DNA of 38,648 nt from Bacteroidota bacterium (GCA_030596025.1 JAUVKW010000007.1:1-38648), one strand, 5' to 3'. Positions 10,096-19,971 are shown, numbered from the stretch's first letter. Numbers and translations are program-made. Notes: generated by a model from the letters alone, not told the origin.

Positions 10096-10127
10096 ATTGT
10101 TGAATCCGCATTTTTGAACTACTTTTG
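10096..10127 (+). promoter_or_regulatory. Putative Bacteroidetes-type promoter of the phosphofructokinase gene
   Basis: ATTG at 10096-10099, 20-nt spacer, TACTTTTG (TAnnTTTG) at 10120-10127. Confidence 0.5.
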
Positions 10128-10154
10128 AATTTAGAGAAAATTGAAGTAAAGAAT

Positions 10155-11276
10155 ATGAAAAAATATATTGGAATACTGACATCCGGGGGTGACACACCTG
10201 GCTTAAATTCAGCAATCAGGGGAATTGGAAAAGCCTGTATCAACAAATATGGAATGCAAATGGTTGGTTTCCTTGATGGTTTCAGGGGACTTATGGAAAA
10301 CCGGATAATGCCTCTAAATAGCGGCACTCTCTCCGGAATTCTCACAACAGGGGGCACCATTCTTGGAACCAGCCGGGATAAACCATATAAGATGATGGTG
10401 GGTGGCAAGATAATGGATATGACAGATGTCATTGTTGAGAATTATCATAAGAACCACCTCGATTGTCTGATCTGCTTAGGTGGAGGAGGCACACAAAAGA
10501 ATGCTTACCATCTGGCAAAACGGGGATTGAATATAATTACACTTCCAAAGACTATTGATAATGATGTTGCCATGACTGACAGAACCTTTGGTTTCGATAC
10601 TGCTCTTGGTATTGCCGTTGATGCCATTGATCGCCTTCACAGCACAGCCCACAGTCACCACAGGATCATTGTTGTGGAGATAATGGGACATCGTGCAGGC
10701 TGGCTGGCTCTTGGTGCAGGTGTATCAGGTGGTGCCGATGTGATTTTAATACCTGAAATTCCTTATGATTTGAATATTGTAGCTGATTCAATTATGAATC
10801 GAAGCAGGAGTGGGAAACCTTTCAGTATAGTTGCAGTTGCAGAGGGGGCACTTACCAAAGATGGATATAATAAAATTAGAAAGGCCAAGAAGGAAATGCA
10901 GGCTGCTGAAGATAAAAAGCAAAGAATAAAACTCAAAAAGCATTTAAAAACCCTGGATAAAGAATGTACCGGGAATACGGCTTACCTTGCTGAAGAACTG
11001 GAAAAACTGACAGGATTGGAATCCAGGTTAACCATTTTGGGGCACCTGCAAAGAGGGGGTTCTCCATCCGCTGCAGACAGATTGCTTGCTACCCATCTGG
11101 GAACAGCCTGCGCCGATTATATTCAGGAAGAGAAGTATGGTTATATGGTTGCTGTTAATGGGGATGAAACCGTACTGGTACCTCTTGAGGAGGTGATCGG
11201 AAAACTCAAACTTGTTCCCCCTGACCATGCCTGGTTAAGAAGTGCCAGGGAAGTGGGAACCTGCCTGGGTGATTAA
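10155..11276 (+). CDS. pfkA: 6-phosphofructokinase
   Basis: [67 protein letters not shown]. Met at 10155 is a better start than the track's 10125. Confidence 0.92.
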   Translation: MKKYIGILTSGGDTPGLNSAIRGIGKACINKYGMQMVGFLDGFRGLMENRIMPLNSGTLSGILTTGGTILGTSRDKPYKMMVGGKIMDMTDVIVENYHKNHLDCLICLGGGGTQKNAYHLAKRGLNIITLPKTIDNDVAMTDRTFGFDTALGIAVDAIDRLHSTAHSHHRIIVVEIMGHRAGWLALGAGVSGGADVILIPEIPYDLNIVADSIMNRSRSGKPFSIVAVAEGALTKDGYNKIRKAKKEMQAAEDKKQRIKLKKHLKTLDKECTGNTAYLAEELEKLTGLESRLTILGHLQRGGSPSAADRLLATHLGTACADYIQEEKYGYMVAVNGDETVLVPLEEVIGKLKLVPPDHAWLRSAREVGTCLGD

Positions 11277-11317
11277 AAGAAACTAACCATACTTAATTAA
11301 TATTAAACAAATATTAT

Positions 11318-12076
11318 ATGAAGAATCTATTATTTTCCCTGTTAATAGGGTTACTGTTGAGTTCATGTGCGTTCCATAGTGGTCAAATGACCAGTAATCC
11401 TTACTTGTACGATGCAAATCATGAACTAATTGCTCTTGCAATTGGTACATCAAGTACTACAAAATTATTTGGAGTTGGTGGGCTTTCAACAGATGCTTTA
11501 GTACTGGAAGCTAAAAAGAATTTGTATTCTAATTATCCACTTAAAAGAGGACAGGCATACTCTAATTTATCAGTAGATTTCAAAACTTCGTTATACTTCG
11601 TTGTTTTTACTACACAGGTTACAATATCAGCAGATATTGTTCAGATTGATACGGTAAATTACAAGGATGCAGAATACCAACCAATATTTGAGTCTATTAG
11701 AATAAATCAAATAATATCTACAGGTGAAATTTGCCTTGGAGATACTGTTAAAACACTCTTATCCAATAAGACTTATGAATACGTTGTTATTAAAATAAAT
11801 AGTAATTTCAGTTGTTTACTTAATCCATTAAATAGTACAATCACAAAAATAAAAAGTGTAGACAGAATTGAGATTTATTTAACTAAAAATTCAAATAATA
11901 AGTCATTCCCATTTAAAATAGATCAAAAAGTTCAAATTAATAAATCTGATGGCAAACAAAGTGATGGAACAATAATAGGTCTTGGAATAATTGATGCATT
12001 AATTGAGGAAAAGCAAGGTGAGGATATAATAGTAACAAAAATACTATATACAGACCTGAAAAAATATAATAAATAA
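11318..12076 (+). CDS. Hypothetical lipoprotein
   Basis: 252 aa with lipoprotein signal MKNLLFSLLIGLLLSSC; no family recognised. Confidence 0.65.
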   Translation: MKNLLFSLLIGLLLSSCAFHSGQMTSNPYLYDANHELIALAIGTSSTTKLFGVGGLSTDALVLEAKKNLYSNYPLKRGQAYSNLSVDFKTSLYFVVFTTQVTISADIVQIDTVNYKDAEYQPIFESIRINQIISTGEICLGDTVKTLLSNKTYEYVVIKINSNFSCLLNPLNSTITKIKSVDRIEIYLTKNSNNKSFPFKIDQKVQINKSDGKQSDGTIIGLGIIDALIEEKQGEDIIVTKILYTDLKKYNK

Positions 12077-12309
12077 CTATAGCTTTGAATAATCACCATT
12101 CTATACTTGTTTATTCTAACCCTTAAAGGTTTTAAAATATGAGATAATTAGATTGGAAAACTGATAGCCCAGTAAAATAATCCTCCATATTACTCGCTTC
12201 GCTCATGAGATCGATCGTTTTGCTCTCTAAGTTCCAATATTCTTCTTGTCTCTTTGAGTATCCCTGAATATTTCATAAATTTATATGGAATCTGATCATT
12301 CTTATATTT

Positions 12310-13179
12310 ATGGATGAGTCTAAAACTTTAAACCGTATGCCTGTCGTGGCAGGCAGCTTTTATAGCTCCGATCCTGAAGAATTGCAAAACGTCCTGAAAA
12401 AACTATTTGATCAGGCCATTTCTCCAGGTACGGAAAAAAATATCAGGGCAGTCATTTCGCCTCATGCAGGCTATGTGTTTTCGGGACAGGTGGCTGCATC
12501 AGGGTTCAATCAACTTGATCGTGATGCTGATTATGATCATATCTTCCTGATAGGATCAAGTCACCATCTTAGCTTTAACGGGGCATCTGTATATAGCAAG
12601 GGGAACTATTTTACGCCCCTTGGAGAAGTGGAAGTAGATTGTGAATTTGCTGACAAATTAATAGATGATCACGATTGTTTTTCATTTCAAAATGGAGCTC
12701 ATTCCAATGAACATTCACTTGAGGTACAGTTACCATTTCTTCAATACTGGCTGAACAAAGCCATGAGAATAGTCCCAATTGTGCTGGGCACACAAAACCC
12801 GGACAAGGCTAAAGAAATATCTGAAGCGCTTCTGCCCTATTTTACTAAAAAAAACCTTTTTGTCATAAGTACCGACCTTTCTCATTACCCCAATTATAAG
12901 GACGCCATTGAAGCAGATGGCAATATGATTGATGCAATTTTAACAGGATCTGCAGATATGCTACAGAAAGCGATAAAGAAGAATTCTGATATGGTTTATC
13001 CAAATTTACTAACCAGCATGTGTGGCTGGACCTCAGTTTTGTGTATCCTGTACCTGGCAGAAATGGGAAAAGAACTTGAGTTTACCAAAGTTCAATATTT
13101 AAACTCAGGAGATTCCCCTTATAGCGATAAAAATCGTGTAGTTGGTTATGTTTCCATGATTCTTAGTGAAGAAAAATAA
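12310..13179 (+). CDS. amrB: MEMO1 family protein (AmmeMemoRadiSam system protein B)
   Basis: PVVAGSFYSSDPEELQNVL, ISPHAGYVFSGQVAASGF, GSSHHLSFNGASVYSKGNYFTPLGEVEVD, EHSLEVQLPFLQ, ISTDLSHYPNY. Confidence 0.93.
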   Translation: MDESKTLNRMPVVAGSFYSSDPEELQNVLKKLFDQAISPGTEKNIRAVISPHAGYVFSGQVAASGFNQLDRDADYDHIFLIGSSHHLSFNGASVYSKGNYFTPLGEVEVDCEFADKLIDDHDCFSFQNGAHSNEHSLEVQLPFLQYWLNKAMRIVPIVLGTQNPDKAKEISEALLPYFTKKNLFVISTDLSHYPNYKDAIEADGNMIDAILTGSADMLQKAIKKNSDMVYPNLLTSMCGWTSVLCILYLAEMGKELEFTKVQYLNSGDSPYSDKNRVVGYVSMILSEEK

Positions 13180-13192
13180 TTCTCTGTATGTT

Positions 13193-13759
13193 ATGCTCAG
13201 CTTAGAAGACAAAATTGCTTTATTAACCATAGCCAGGGATACCCTTTATAGTAAGATTACCAGGGCTAATGACAAAGCCATTGATGAATCTGCTATCTCT
13301 GAAATACTTCAACAAGCTGCCGGAGTATTTGTTAGCCTGCATCGCAAATCAGATGGGAAATTACAGGGATGCATGGGCAGCTTTAAAGCAACTATTCCAC
13401 TTTATAAGTTAATAAAGGAAATGGTAATATCTGCCGCTCTAAAAGATTATAGGTTTTCTCCTCTAAGCAAGGATGAATTGGAAAATACTGATATTGAAAT
13501 CTCCGTTCTTAGTCCAATGAAGGAAATTGAAACCATTGATGAAATTGAATTGGGGAAGCATGGAATTTATATTAGCAAAGACCACCACTCTGGAACATTC
13601 CTGCCCCAGGTTGCTCTGTTAACTGGTTGGAGTGTTGAGGAATTTCTTGGTCGCTGTGCCAGAGACAAAGCAGGAATAGGTTGGGAAGGCTGGAAAGAAG
13701 CAACAATCTACACCTATGAAGCAGAGGTTTTTTCTGAGAAGGAAATGAAGCTGGGTTAA
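13193..13759 (+). CDS. amrA: AMMECR1 domain protein (AmmeMemoRadiSam system protein A)
   Basis: GVFVSLHRKSDGKLQGCMGSF, DIEISVLSPMKEIE, GTFLPQVALLTGWSVEEFLGRCARDKAGIG. Start at 13193 is consistent with a non-overlapping arrangement (track start 13166). Confidence 0.92.
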   Translation: MLSLEDKIALLTIARDTLYSKITRANDKAIDESAISEILQQAAGVFVSLHRKSDGKLQGCMGSFKATIPLYKLIKEMVISAALKDYRFSPLSKDELENTDIEISVLSPMKEIETIDEIELGKHGIYISKDHHSGTFLPQVALLTGWSVEEFLGRCARDKAGIGWEGWKEATIYTYEAEVFSEKEMKLG

Positions 13760-13969
13760 AAGAAATAGCTCAGTTATCAGATCATTATAAATAGGATTTT
13801 TATAAGTTCGGATAAACCAAACCAATTGAGATATGCAGAAACTGAAACTAAAGCAAAAACTGCTGGATAAAATAAATGAAAACCTAATTTTAACCGGGTA
13901 ATATTTCCGATAATAATTATATTTATTGATCATATAAGGAGTTGTCATCAAACGAAAAATACCAAAATT

Positions 13970-14629
13970 ATGAATAATACACTGAATTTTAAAAGAGAAA
14001 AGTTTTACCAGCCTTTAATCATTTCTTTAATTATTTTTTTTACTCTACATAGCGTTTCCTACGGTCAGAAATCTCAATCCTCAGGAAAATCAGAAAGTAA
14101 ATTGATAAATAAAGTCAAAGCTGTTCAGCAGCAAATAATGATACAAGGAAATATGAGTGAAGAAGAAGAACTGGCAATATCAAGTTTATGCAGTCTTATT
14201 TCTGGCAATGATAGCTTTGATAATAATTATATCACTGATGGTGTGATTCTATTTAAAAATATAGAAAATGCACCTATTTATAATGGTTGTGAAGGGCTTT
14301 CTGAAGAAGAAACAAAAAAATGTTTTAATGAAAGTATAGTAAAATTTATAAAACAAGAGTTCAACTCAAGTATCGCTAATGCTTTAGATATTTCAGAACC
14401 ACAACAGGTAGCAGCCTTTTTTATAATTGATGAAAACGGAAATCTGTCAGGTATGAAAATCAGAGATGCAGAGGTGACAATTCAAGGAGAAATAGGAAGA
14501 GTATTAAAGAAAATACCTAAAATGAAGCCTGCCACTCAAGATGGAATTAATGTGCCAGTATTGTGTTCAATTTTAGTAACATATGGTAGTGAAATAATAA
14601 TCGAGCTTGTGTACATTCCTCAAAAATAG
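13970..14629 (+). CDS. Secreted hypothetical protein with TonB C-terminal-like domain
   Basis: Signal peptide PLIISLIIFFTLHSVSYGQ; QQVAAFFIIDENGNLSGMKIRDAE...VLKKIPKMKPATQDGINVPV resembles TonB_C family. Confidence 0.6.
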   Translation: MNNTLNFKREKFYQPLIISLIIFFTLHSVSYGQKSQSSGKSESKLINKVKAVQQQIMIQGNMSEEEELAISSLCSLISGNDSFDNNYITDGVILFKNIENAPIYNGCEGLSEEETKKCFNESIVKFIKQEFNSSIANALDISEPQQVAAFFIIDENGNLSGMKIRDAEVTIQGEIGRVLKKIPKMKPATQDGINVPVLCSILVTYGSEIIIELVYIPQK

Positions 14630-14680
14630 CTTGACTAAAAATTAAACAATTAATTATAGTCACTTATGAAAAGCCAGATG

Positions 14681-14825
14681 ACAACACTGCTAATTAAGCG
14701 AAGCGACCTCACGAGCTGCGGTTAGAGATAGCCTGGCGGGTGTGAGTAAACCAAATTGCTTTGTCCCACCCGCCTCTCACACTACTGATACACACCTAAA
14801 CTTCGTTTAGCGGCCCCATTGTGGG
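14681..14825. repeat. Diverged structured repeat, copy A (5' of fic)
   Basis: ACAACAcTGCtAAtTAAgCgAAGCGacCTCACgAGCT...GTGAGTAAAC...TTTAGcGGCcCCaTTgTGgG; colinear with 15698..15807, with about 50 nt extra carrying GGCGGGTG/CACCCGCC. Confidence 0.6.
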
Positions 14826-14891
14826 TAATGCCTTGAGAGATTAAACACTCACAAATTAGTATCCTGATTTTTAAGCCGCATTGAAAAAGCT

Positions 14892-14899
14892 TATCTTTG
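14892..14899 (+). promoter_or_regulatory. Putative -7 box (TAnnTTTG) for a nearly leaderless fic transcript
   Basis: TATCTTTG ends 5 nt before the ATG at 14905; no clear -33 element assigned. Confidence 0.4.
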
Positions 14900-14904
14900 T
14901 GTAA

Positions 14905-15687
14905 ATGGATTTCAAAATTCTCACTGACAAGCTTCTTGATGATTATACTAAAGTGGTAAAAGAATCTCCTTTAGATAAAATTGATAAAATCAAAAAGATT
15001 GAATTGCCTGTAGACTATTTCCAGTTTTACAAATCAGTTTCATCAGTTTATTCATCTAAAATTGAGGGAGAGGATATTGATTTTGATAGCTACTTCAAGC
15101 ACAAATTTCTAAAAGTAAAATTCAAAACCAATTATACAAGGAAAGCTGATGATTTGTACGCTGCATATGACTTCATTGATAATAATACACTTAATATCAA
15201 CAATGTTAAAAAAGCCCATTCTATTCTGAGTTCAAATCTTTTACCCAAAAGTCAACAGAGATTGATTCGAAACAACCCAATGTTTGTGATAAATAGTGAA
15301 GATAAAATTGAATATATTGCTGCCAATCCGGAGATTGTTAAAAAGGAATTAGATAAGTTATTCCATGATATTGATTTACTGATAAAAACCGACATTAATT
15401 CTTTTGAGATTTTCTACTATGCTTCATTCCTACATCTAGTTTTTGTAAAAATTCACCCATTTCAAGATGGCAATGGAAGAACAGCCCGATTGATTGAAAA
15501 GTGGTTTTTAATTCAGAAGGTAGGACAAAAAGCAGCATCTGTACAATTGGAGAAAAATTATTATAAGCGACTCAAAGAATATTATTCAAACATTAAAAAG
15601 TTAGGTCTTGAATATGATGTTTTGGATTATGATAAAAGCCTTGATTTCTTATTGATGACAGTCAAAGGAATTGATAATATTGATTAG
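14905..15687 (+). CDS. Fic family protein
   Basis: Perfect Fic motif HPFQDGNGRTAR; N-terminal inhibitory-helix-like SSKIEG ((S/T)xxxE(G/N)). Confidence 0.9.
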   Translation: MDFKILTDKLLDDYTKVVKESPLDKIDKIKKIELPVDYFQFYKSVSSVYSSKIEGEDIDFDSYFKHKFLKVKFKTNYTRKADDLYAAYDFIDNNTLNINNVKKAHSILSSNLLPKSQQRLIRNNPMFVINSEDKIEYIAANPEIVKKELDKLFHDIDLLIKTDINSFEIFYYASFLHLVFVKIHPFQDGNGRTARLIEKWFLIQKVGQKAASVQLEKNYYKRLKEYYSNIKKLGLEYDVLDYDKSLDFLLMTVKGIDNID

Positions 15688-15697
15688 GCACTTACCT

Positions 15698-15807
15698 ACA
15701 ACAATGCGAACTAAACAAAGCGGTCTCACAGCTTGTCCCGATCCTCGGGAAACTTCATGCCAGCAGGCAGGAAGTGAGTAAACTGTGTTTAGAGGCTCCG
15801 TTATGAG
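15698..15807. repeat. Diverged structured repeat, copy B (3' of fic)
   Basis: ACAACAaTGCgAAcTAAaCaAAGCGgtCTCACaGCT...GTGAGTAAAC...TTTAGaGGCtCCgTTATGAG; same orientation as copy A. Confidence 0.6.
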
Positions 15808-15838
15808 ATCTTGGTAAGGATCATTAATAGTATCCAAT

Positions 15839-16639
15839 ATGTATCAGATCTATATAATTTCCGATGGTTCAGGAGGAACAGCAGAAAGAGCTCTGAAAGC
15901 CGCATTGACACAATTCCCTGACATTCAATCCAAAATTGAGATTTGGTCTGAAGTAAGGGAGGAAAAGCAGGTTAAAAAAGCAATCCTCAAAGCAAAAGTC
16001 ACCAGGGGGTTTGTTGTACATACGGTGGTAGCAAAGGAATTGCGAGATTTTATTGGCAGGCAAGGCCGCTTACATAATGTAAAAACCATAGATATTATGG
16101 GATCCCTTCTTGCTCAACTCGCAAATCAGTTTTCTGATTCTCCTGCTGAAAAACCAGGGTTGTTTCGTGAACTCAACAAGGAATATTTCAGGCGCATTGA
16201 AGCTATGGAGTTTGCTTTCCGTCATGATGATGGATTAAGAACACATGAGCTTGAAAAGGCTGAAATTGTTATGCTTGGTGTATCAAGGACCTTTAAAACC
16301 CCTTTAAGTATATACCTTGCTTTTAAAGGATGGTCGGTAGCCAACATCCCTGTCATACTTGATTTTCAAACTCCTGAAGAATTGGAATCCCTGGATCCAA
16401 AAAAAGTTTTCTGTCTTACCACCGACACCAACAGCCTGGTTAACTTAAGGAAGGTGAGACATGAACATCTTGGTGGCTCAACAGGTGAATACGCCAGTAT
16501 GGATTATGTAAAACGGGAGTTATTATATGCCAACCGGTTTTTTAACAGGCATAAAGCCTGGTCCATAATAGATGTAACCAATAAGCCAATAGAAGAGATA
16601 GCTTCAGAGATCCTCCAGTATATAAACGAGTCACAATAA
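15839..16639 (+). CDS. Pyruvate,phosphate dikinase / PEP synthase regulatory protein (kinase/pyrophosphorylase, DUF299)
   Basis: YIISDGSGGTAERALKAAL, LGVSRTFKTPLSIYLAFKGWSVANIPV, LTTDTNSLVNLRKVRH. Confidence 0.92.
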   Translation: MYQIYIISDGSGGTAERALKAALTQFPDIQSKIEIWSEVREEKQVKKAILKAKVTRGFVVHTVVAKELRDFIGRQGRLHNVKTIDIMGSLLAQLANQFSDSPAEKPGLFRELNKEYFRRIEAMEFAFRHDDGLRTHELEKAEIVMLGVSRTFKTPLSIYLAFKGWSVANIPVILDFQTPEELESLDPKKVFCLTTDTNSLVNLRKVRHEHLGGSTGEYASMDYVKRELLYANRFFNRHKAWSIIDVTNKPIEEIASEILQYINESQ

Positions 16640-16654
16640 GTATTTCTGGAAGCC

Positions 16655-17548
16655 TCAAATCAAAATGTCTTTGTTCCAGCCCATCTTTATAAGATCAATT
16701 CTGGCCGGATCGGCAGTCCCAAGATGATGCCTTGTATCAGCAAGATAAATGTGTTTTACCGGCGGCTTGATTGGACGATCTTCTTCAAAAAAATCTCTGC
16801 GTTTTTCCTGAAGTATTCTAACTCCTACCGAATCCACTGCAACAGGATCAAAACCTACCAATAAACCCTTGTATTCCCATGTATATTTTTTATTGTAATG
16901 ATGCGGACCAACTCCGTTGAATAAAGGAGTCATCATTACCAGGATATTCAGCCTGGTTTTTCCTTCCACAAATGGAAGTTTCCACAGAGTAGCAAGATCG
17001 GCACAGGTATCAGGATGAAACTGTGAAGGTTTTCGAACAAAAGTAATATAGTTCTTAATCAAAGATCCAACACCCGACCAATCATGGGTACGCATGGGAC
17101 GCACATTGATCAGGGCCGTACCCCCGGTAAAAATGGGGTCATCTAATAGACCGCGGTCTCTAATACTTAAGTGCTCTTCAGATACCCCGGCACTCATAAC
17201 ACCTTCTTTTATTGACATTTCAAGTTCCTTTGGAGTTGGAAGGTAATTCCATACATTTGATTTTATCCCAACAATATCATCGGGATGAATAAGCTTTTTC
17301 CATGCATCTCCGGCATTATTTGTTCCAGTTAACCGGATTACTGCCTGGTCAAGCATATCTTTCATTACCCCGGTATTAAACTTCCTGTTCTCATCCATAA
17401 CATTCTCATCACGGATGAGCACTACAGGTGATTTTTTCCCTTCCCCTTTACCAAACAATGGATAAGGAAAATTCATGTAGATAGCCCCAGCTGCGGTAGC
17501 CAAAGCTGATTTTTTTAACAAACTTCGTCTTGTGATTTTTTTATCCAT
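16655..17548 (-). CDS. DUF362 family protein with Tat-type signal
   Basis: KKITRRSLLKKSALATAAGAIYMNF Tat leader; GIKSNVW, LINVRPMRTHDWSGVGSLIKNYI, GFDPVAVDSVGVRIL match DUF362-type proteins. Confidence 0.78.
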   Translation of the reverse strand: MDKKITRRSLLKKSALATAAGAIYMNFPYPLFGKGEGKKSPVVLIRDENVMDENRKFNTGVMKDMLDQAVIRLTGTNNAGDAWKKLIHPDDIVGIKSNVWNYLPTPKELEMSIKEGVMSAGVSEEHLSIRDRGLLDDPIFTGGTALINVRPMRTHDWSGVGSLIKNYITFVRKPSQFHPDTCADLATLWKLPFVEGKTRLNILVMMTPLFNGVGPHHYNKKYTWEYKGLLVGFDPVAVDSVGVRILQEKRRDFFEEDRPIKPPVKHIYLADTRHHLGTADPARIDLIKMGWNKDILI

Positions 17549-17569
17549 AATAAGCAGGTGTTAAATCGT

Positions 17570-18469
17570 TTAAAGTTCGCGAGAATCTATGCTGTTTTGT
17601 GTCTCCTTAAGAAGGTCTTTTGCAAGAACTTCAGATGCGGCATGAAACACTCCAATAAAATATTCATTATAGTTGATATAGGCAATCCATGTATCATCTT
17701 CCATCAAGGAAATACCATTTCTATTTTGCTCATCCGAAAATGCCCTGGAGAATTGATGAACAGCCTGTTTTGCATCCTCAATACCTGGATACTCAATGAC
17801 CATAAGATATAATCTGTCTTTCTTTTCCCCATAGGAAGCAAGTATGCAATTGGTCTGATTGTTAATATTCAGAATATTTTCATCAGATATATAGTAAAGC
17901 GAATTTACCCAGGCCGGATGATGGAAGTAAAGAACACTTTCATCTACCAGTCCATTTTCGGGAATGACCTTAAGGACTCCAGGTAATTCTCCTGTTTCAG
18001 AAATTGAATTATCTATATATTCTGCAATTTTTTTAATTGCCAGTTGTGCATCTTCAGATCCATCAAGACTTACAACAGATACATAATACCTGGATTTCCA
18101 AAACAAAATAGCATCCTCATACAACTGGGAACCCTGTCCATAGCTTGTATCCATTTCCTCACGAACATGAGTAAACACCCCATAGGCATTCCTGCTATTC
18201 TTCATGTCGAAGATCTCTACAGCAATTTGGGAATTGCCATTCTTACTGTATCGCCGGCTGATCACATTATTAAAACCATAGGAAATATATAGCTCAGCTC
18301 CCCCATTAATATAGTTGAACAAGTTTTCTTCATCAAAATACTTATCCTCATCAGTCCTCTCCCATCCTGCTATAGATAAAGGTAGTAACTGAGTAAGATC
18401 GGGTTCTTTAGCATCCATTTGCTGACCGGATAGAATTAAGAATATTTGAATCAAACAAAAGCAAAACAT
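17570..18469 (-). CDS. Secreted DUF6599-like protein
   Basis: Signal peptide; LPLSIAGWERTDEDKYFDEENLFNYINGGAELYISYGF and GVFTHVREE...GSQLYEDAILFWKSRYYVSV pattern. 21 nt upstream of the DUF362 gene on the same strand. Confidence 0.65.
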   Translation of the reverse strand: MFCFCLIQIFLILSGQQMDAKEPDLTQLLPLSIAGWERTDEDKYFDEENLFNYINGGAELYISYGFNNVISRRYSKNGNSQIAVEIFDMKNSRNAYGVFTHVREEMDTSYGQGSQLYEDAILFWKSRYYVSVVSLDGSEDAQLAIKKIAEYIDNSISETGELPGVLKVIPENGLVDESVLYFHHPAWVNSLYYISDENILNINNQTNCILASYGEKKDRLYLMVIEYPGIEDAKQAVHQFSRAFSDEQNRNGISLMEDDTWIAYINYNEYFIGVFHAASEVLAKDLLKETQNSIDSREL

Positions 18470-18836
18470 TTCAATTATGAGTTATTTTACCTAAAGATAT
18501 GGATTTTTATGCTGTTGTTGAATATGATATATATTACATGGGAGGTTTAGAGTTTAGAGCCTTCGACAAGCTCAGGACAAGGTTTAGTGTTGTCAATACC
18601 ATATTTAACCCGGAAAATGCACACATTTTCTACGATTAAGACTATACCAACAAATTTGGATCATTTCATTACCCCAAAATTTGGGTATGTCTAAATCGGG
18701 ATTTACTTCGTGAGCTCCCGTTGGTCGGTTCCCGCTTTGCTTCCCACTATCCTTCGCACATTCATACAATGCGCTTCGCTTTTGCATGAATAAAGCGGGT
18801 TAAGATTGATCATTGTTAGAACTTTAGGCATTTTAG

Positions 18837-19490
18837 TCATTTTATCATATCCCCATATTTCTTTCTGAATTTCTTTACCTTGGGACCAATTACCACTGAG
18901 CAATAGGGTTGGATGGCATTGTTTAAGAAGTAATCCTGGTGGTAGTCTTCTGCAATAAAGAAGTTTTCATAAGCAGTTATTTCTGTAACTATCGGATCTT
19001 TGAAAGCAGATGCCATTAGCTTTTTTGAAGATTCTGCCAGTTTTTTCTGCTCTTCATTATGATAAAAGATAACAGAGCGATACTGGGGACCTATATCTGC
19101 TCCCTGCCTGTTCAGGGTGGTGGGATCATGTACCTCCCAGAAAACTTCCAGTATCTGATTAAAAGCAATTACTTTTGGGTCAAATTTAATCTGACATACT
19201 TCTGCATGACCGGTAATACCTGAAGTAACTTCCCTGTAGGCTGGATTTGCTATTGCCCCTCCCGAATAACCGGATACCACAGATTCAACTCCTTTCAAAT
19301 CCTGAAAAATTGCTTCCACGCACCAGAAACATCCGGCACCCAGGGTGACCATTTCTATAGAATTTCCAGGTTCCTGTTTTATATTTGATTTTATTTCCAT
19401 ATTGTTCTGTTCTTGAAAAGAATTGAAGGATAACAAAAATGCCGGCACAAGAAAACCAAATGAAAGCATATGAACAAAATATCTTTTCAC
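18837..19490 (-). CDS. msrA: Peptide-methionine (S)-S-oxide reductase, with N-terminal signal
   Basis: LGAGCFWCVEAIFQDLKGVESVVSGYSGG, GHAEVCQIKFDP, FWEVHDPTTLNRQGADIGPQYRSVIFYH. Confidence 0.95.
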   Translation of the reverse strand: MKRYFVHMLSFGFLVPAFLLSFNSFQEQNNMEIKSNIKQEPGNSIEMVTLGAGCFWCVEAIFQDLKGVESVVSGYSGGAIANPAYREVTSGITGHAEVCQIKFDPKVIAFNQILEVFWEVHDPTTLNRQGADIGPQYRSVIFYHNEEQKKLAESSKKLMASAFKDPIVTEITAYENFFIAEDYHQDYFLNNAIQPYCSVVIGPKVKKFRKKYGDMIK

Positions 19491-19606
19491 GATTGGTACA
19501 AAAAAATAAGTGATGCTATGATTTTATAAGTCAAAAATAGTAATTGTTACCGAAATAATTAAGGAATACGCATCCGGCAGAATGAAAATATAATGCAGCC
19601 AGAAGT

Positions 19607-19855
19607 CTAGAAAATTTCCATCAGGTACCTGATTTTCAGAATCGAATACTGCCTGTAAGTATTCTGGATGTCCTGGTCAATATCTTCAGGGAATCGTTTT
19701 TTTGCTTTTGAAGCCCTGGATTCAGGTAGGTCAGATGTTTCTTTTTGAGCTTTTCTTAAGCTTTCAAGATATCCCAGCTTTCTTTCCACTTTTTTAAGTT
19801 GATTCTCCAACGGGCTCATAGGGTTTTTCTTATAAGGAACTAAGAAATAATTCAT
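19607..19855 (-). CDS. Small hypothetical protein
   Basis: 82-aa ORF, charged/helical composition, in a gap with no competing ORF; weak evidence. Confidence 0.35.
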   Translation of the reverse strand: MNYFLVPYKKNPMSPLENQLKKVERKLGYLESLRKAQKETSDLPESRASKAKKRFPEDIDQDIQNTYRQYSILKIRYLMEIF

Positions 19856-19971
19856 CCTTCACAAATAAGACGTTTGAATTTTCTTTTCGTTGCAAGAAAA
19901 ACAAATTTTCTTTCCAATATTCTTAAGGAATGTTAAGGAATTGGGGGGAAACATATAAAGGGACGGAATTC

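Noticed and set aside
14681-15807. Confident call of an integron array
   Set aside because: No integrase in the window, and canonical GTTRRRY/RYYYAAC core sites are not clearly matched; kept only as a hypothesis.
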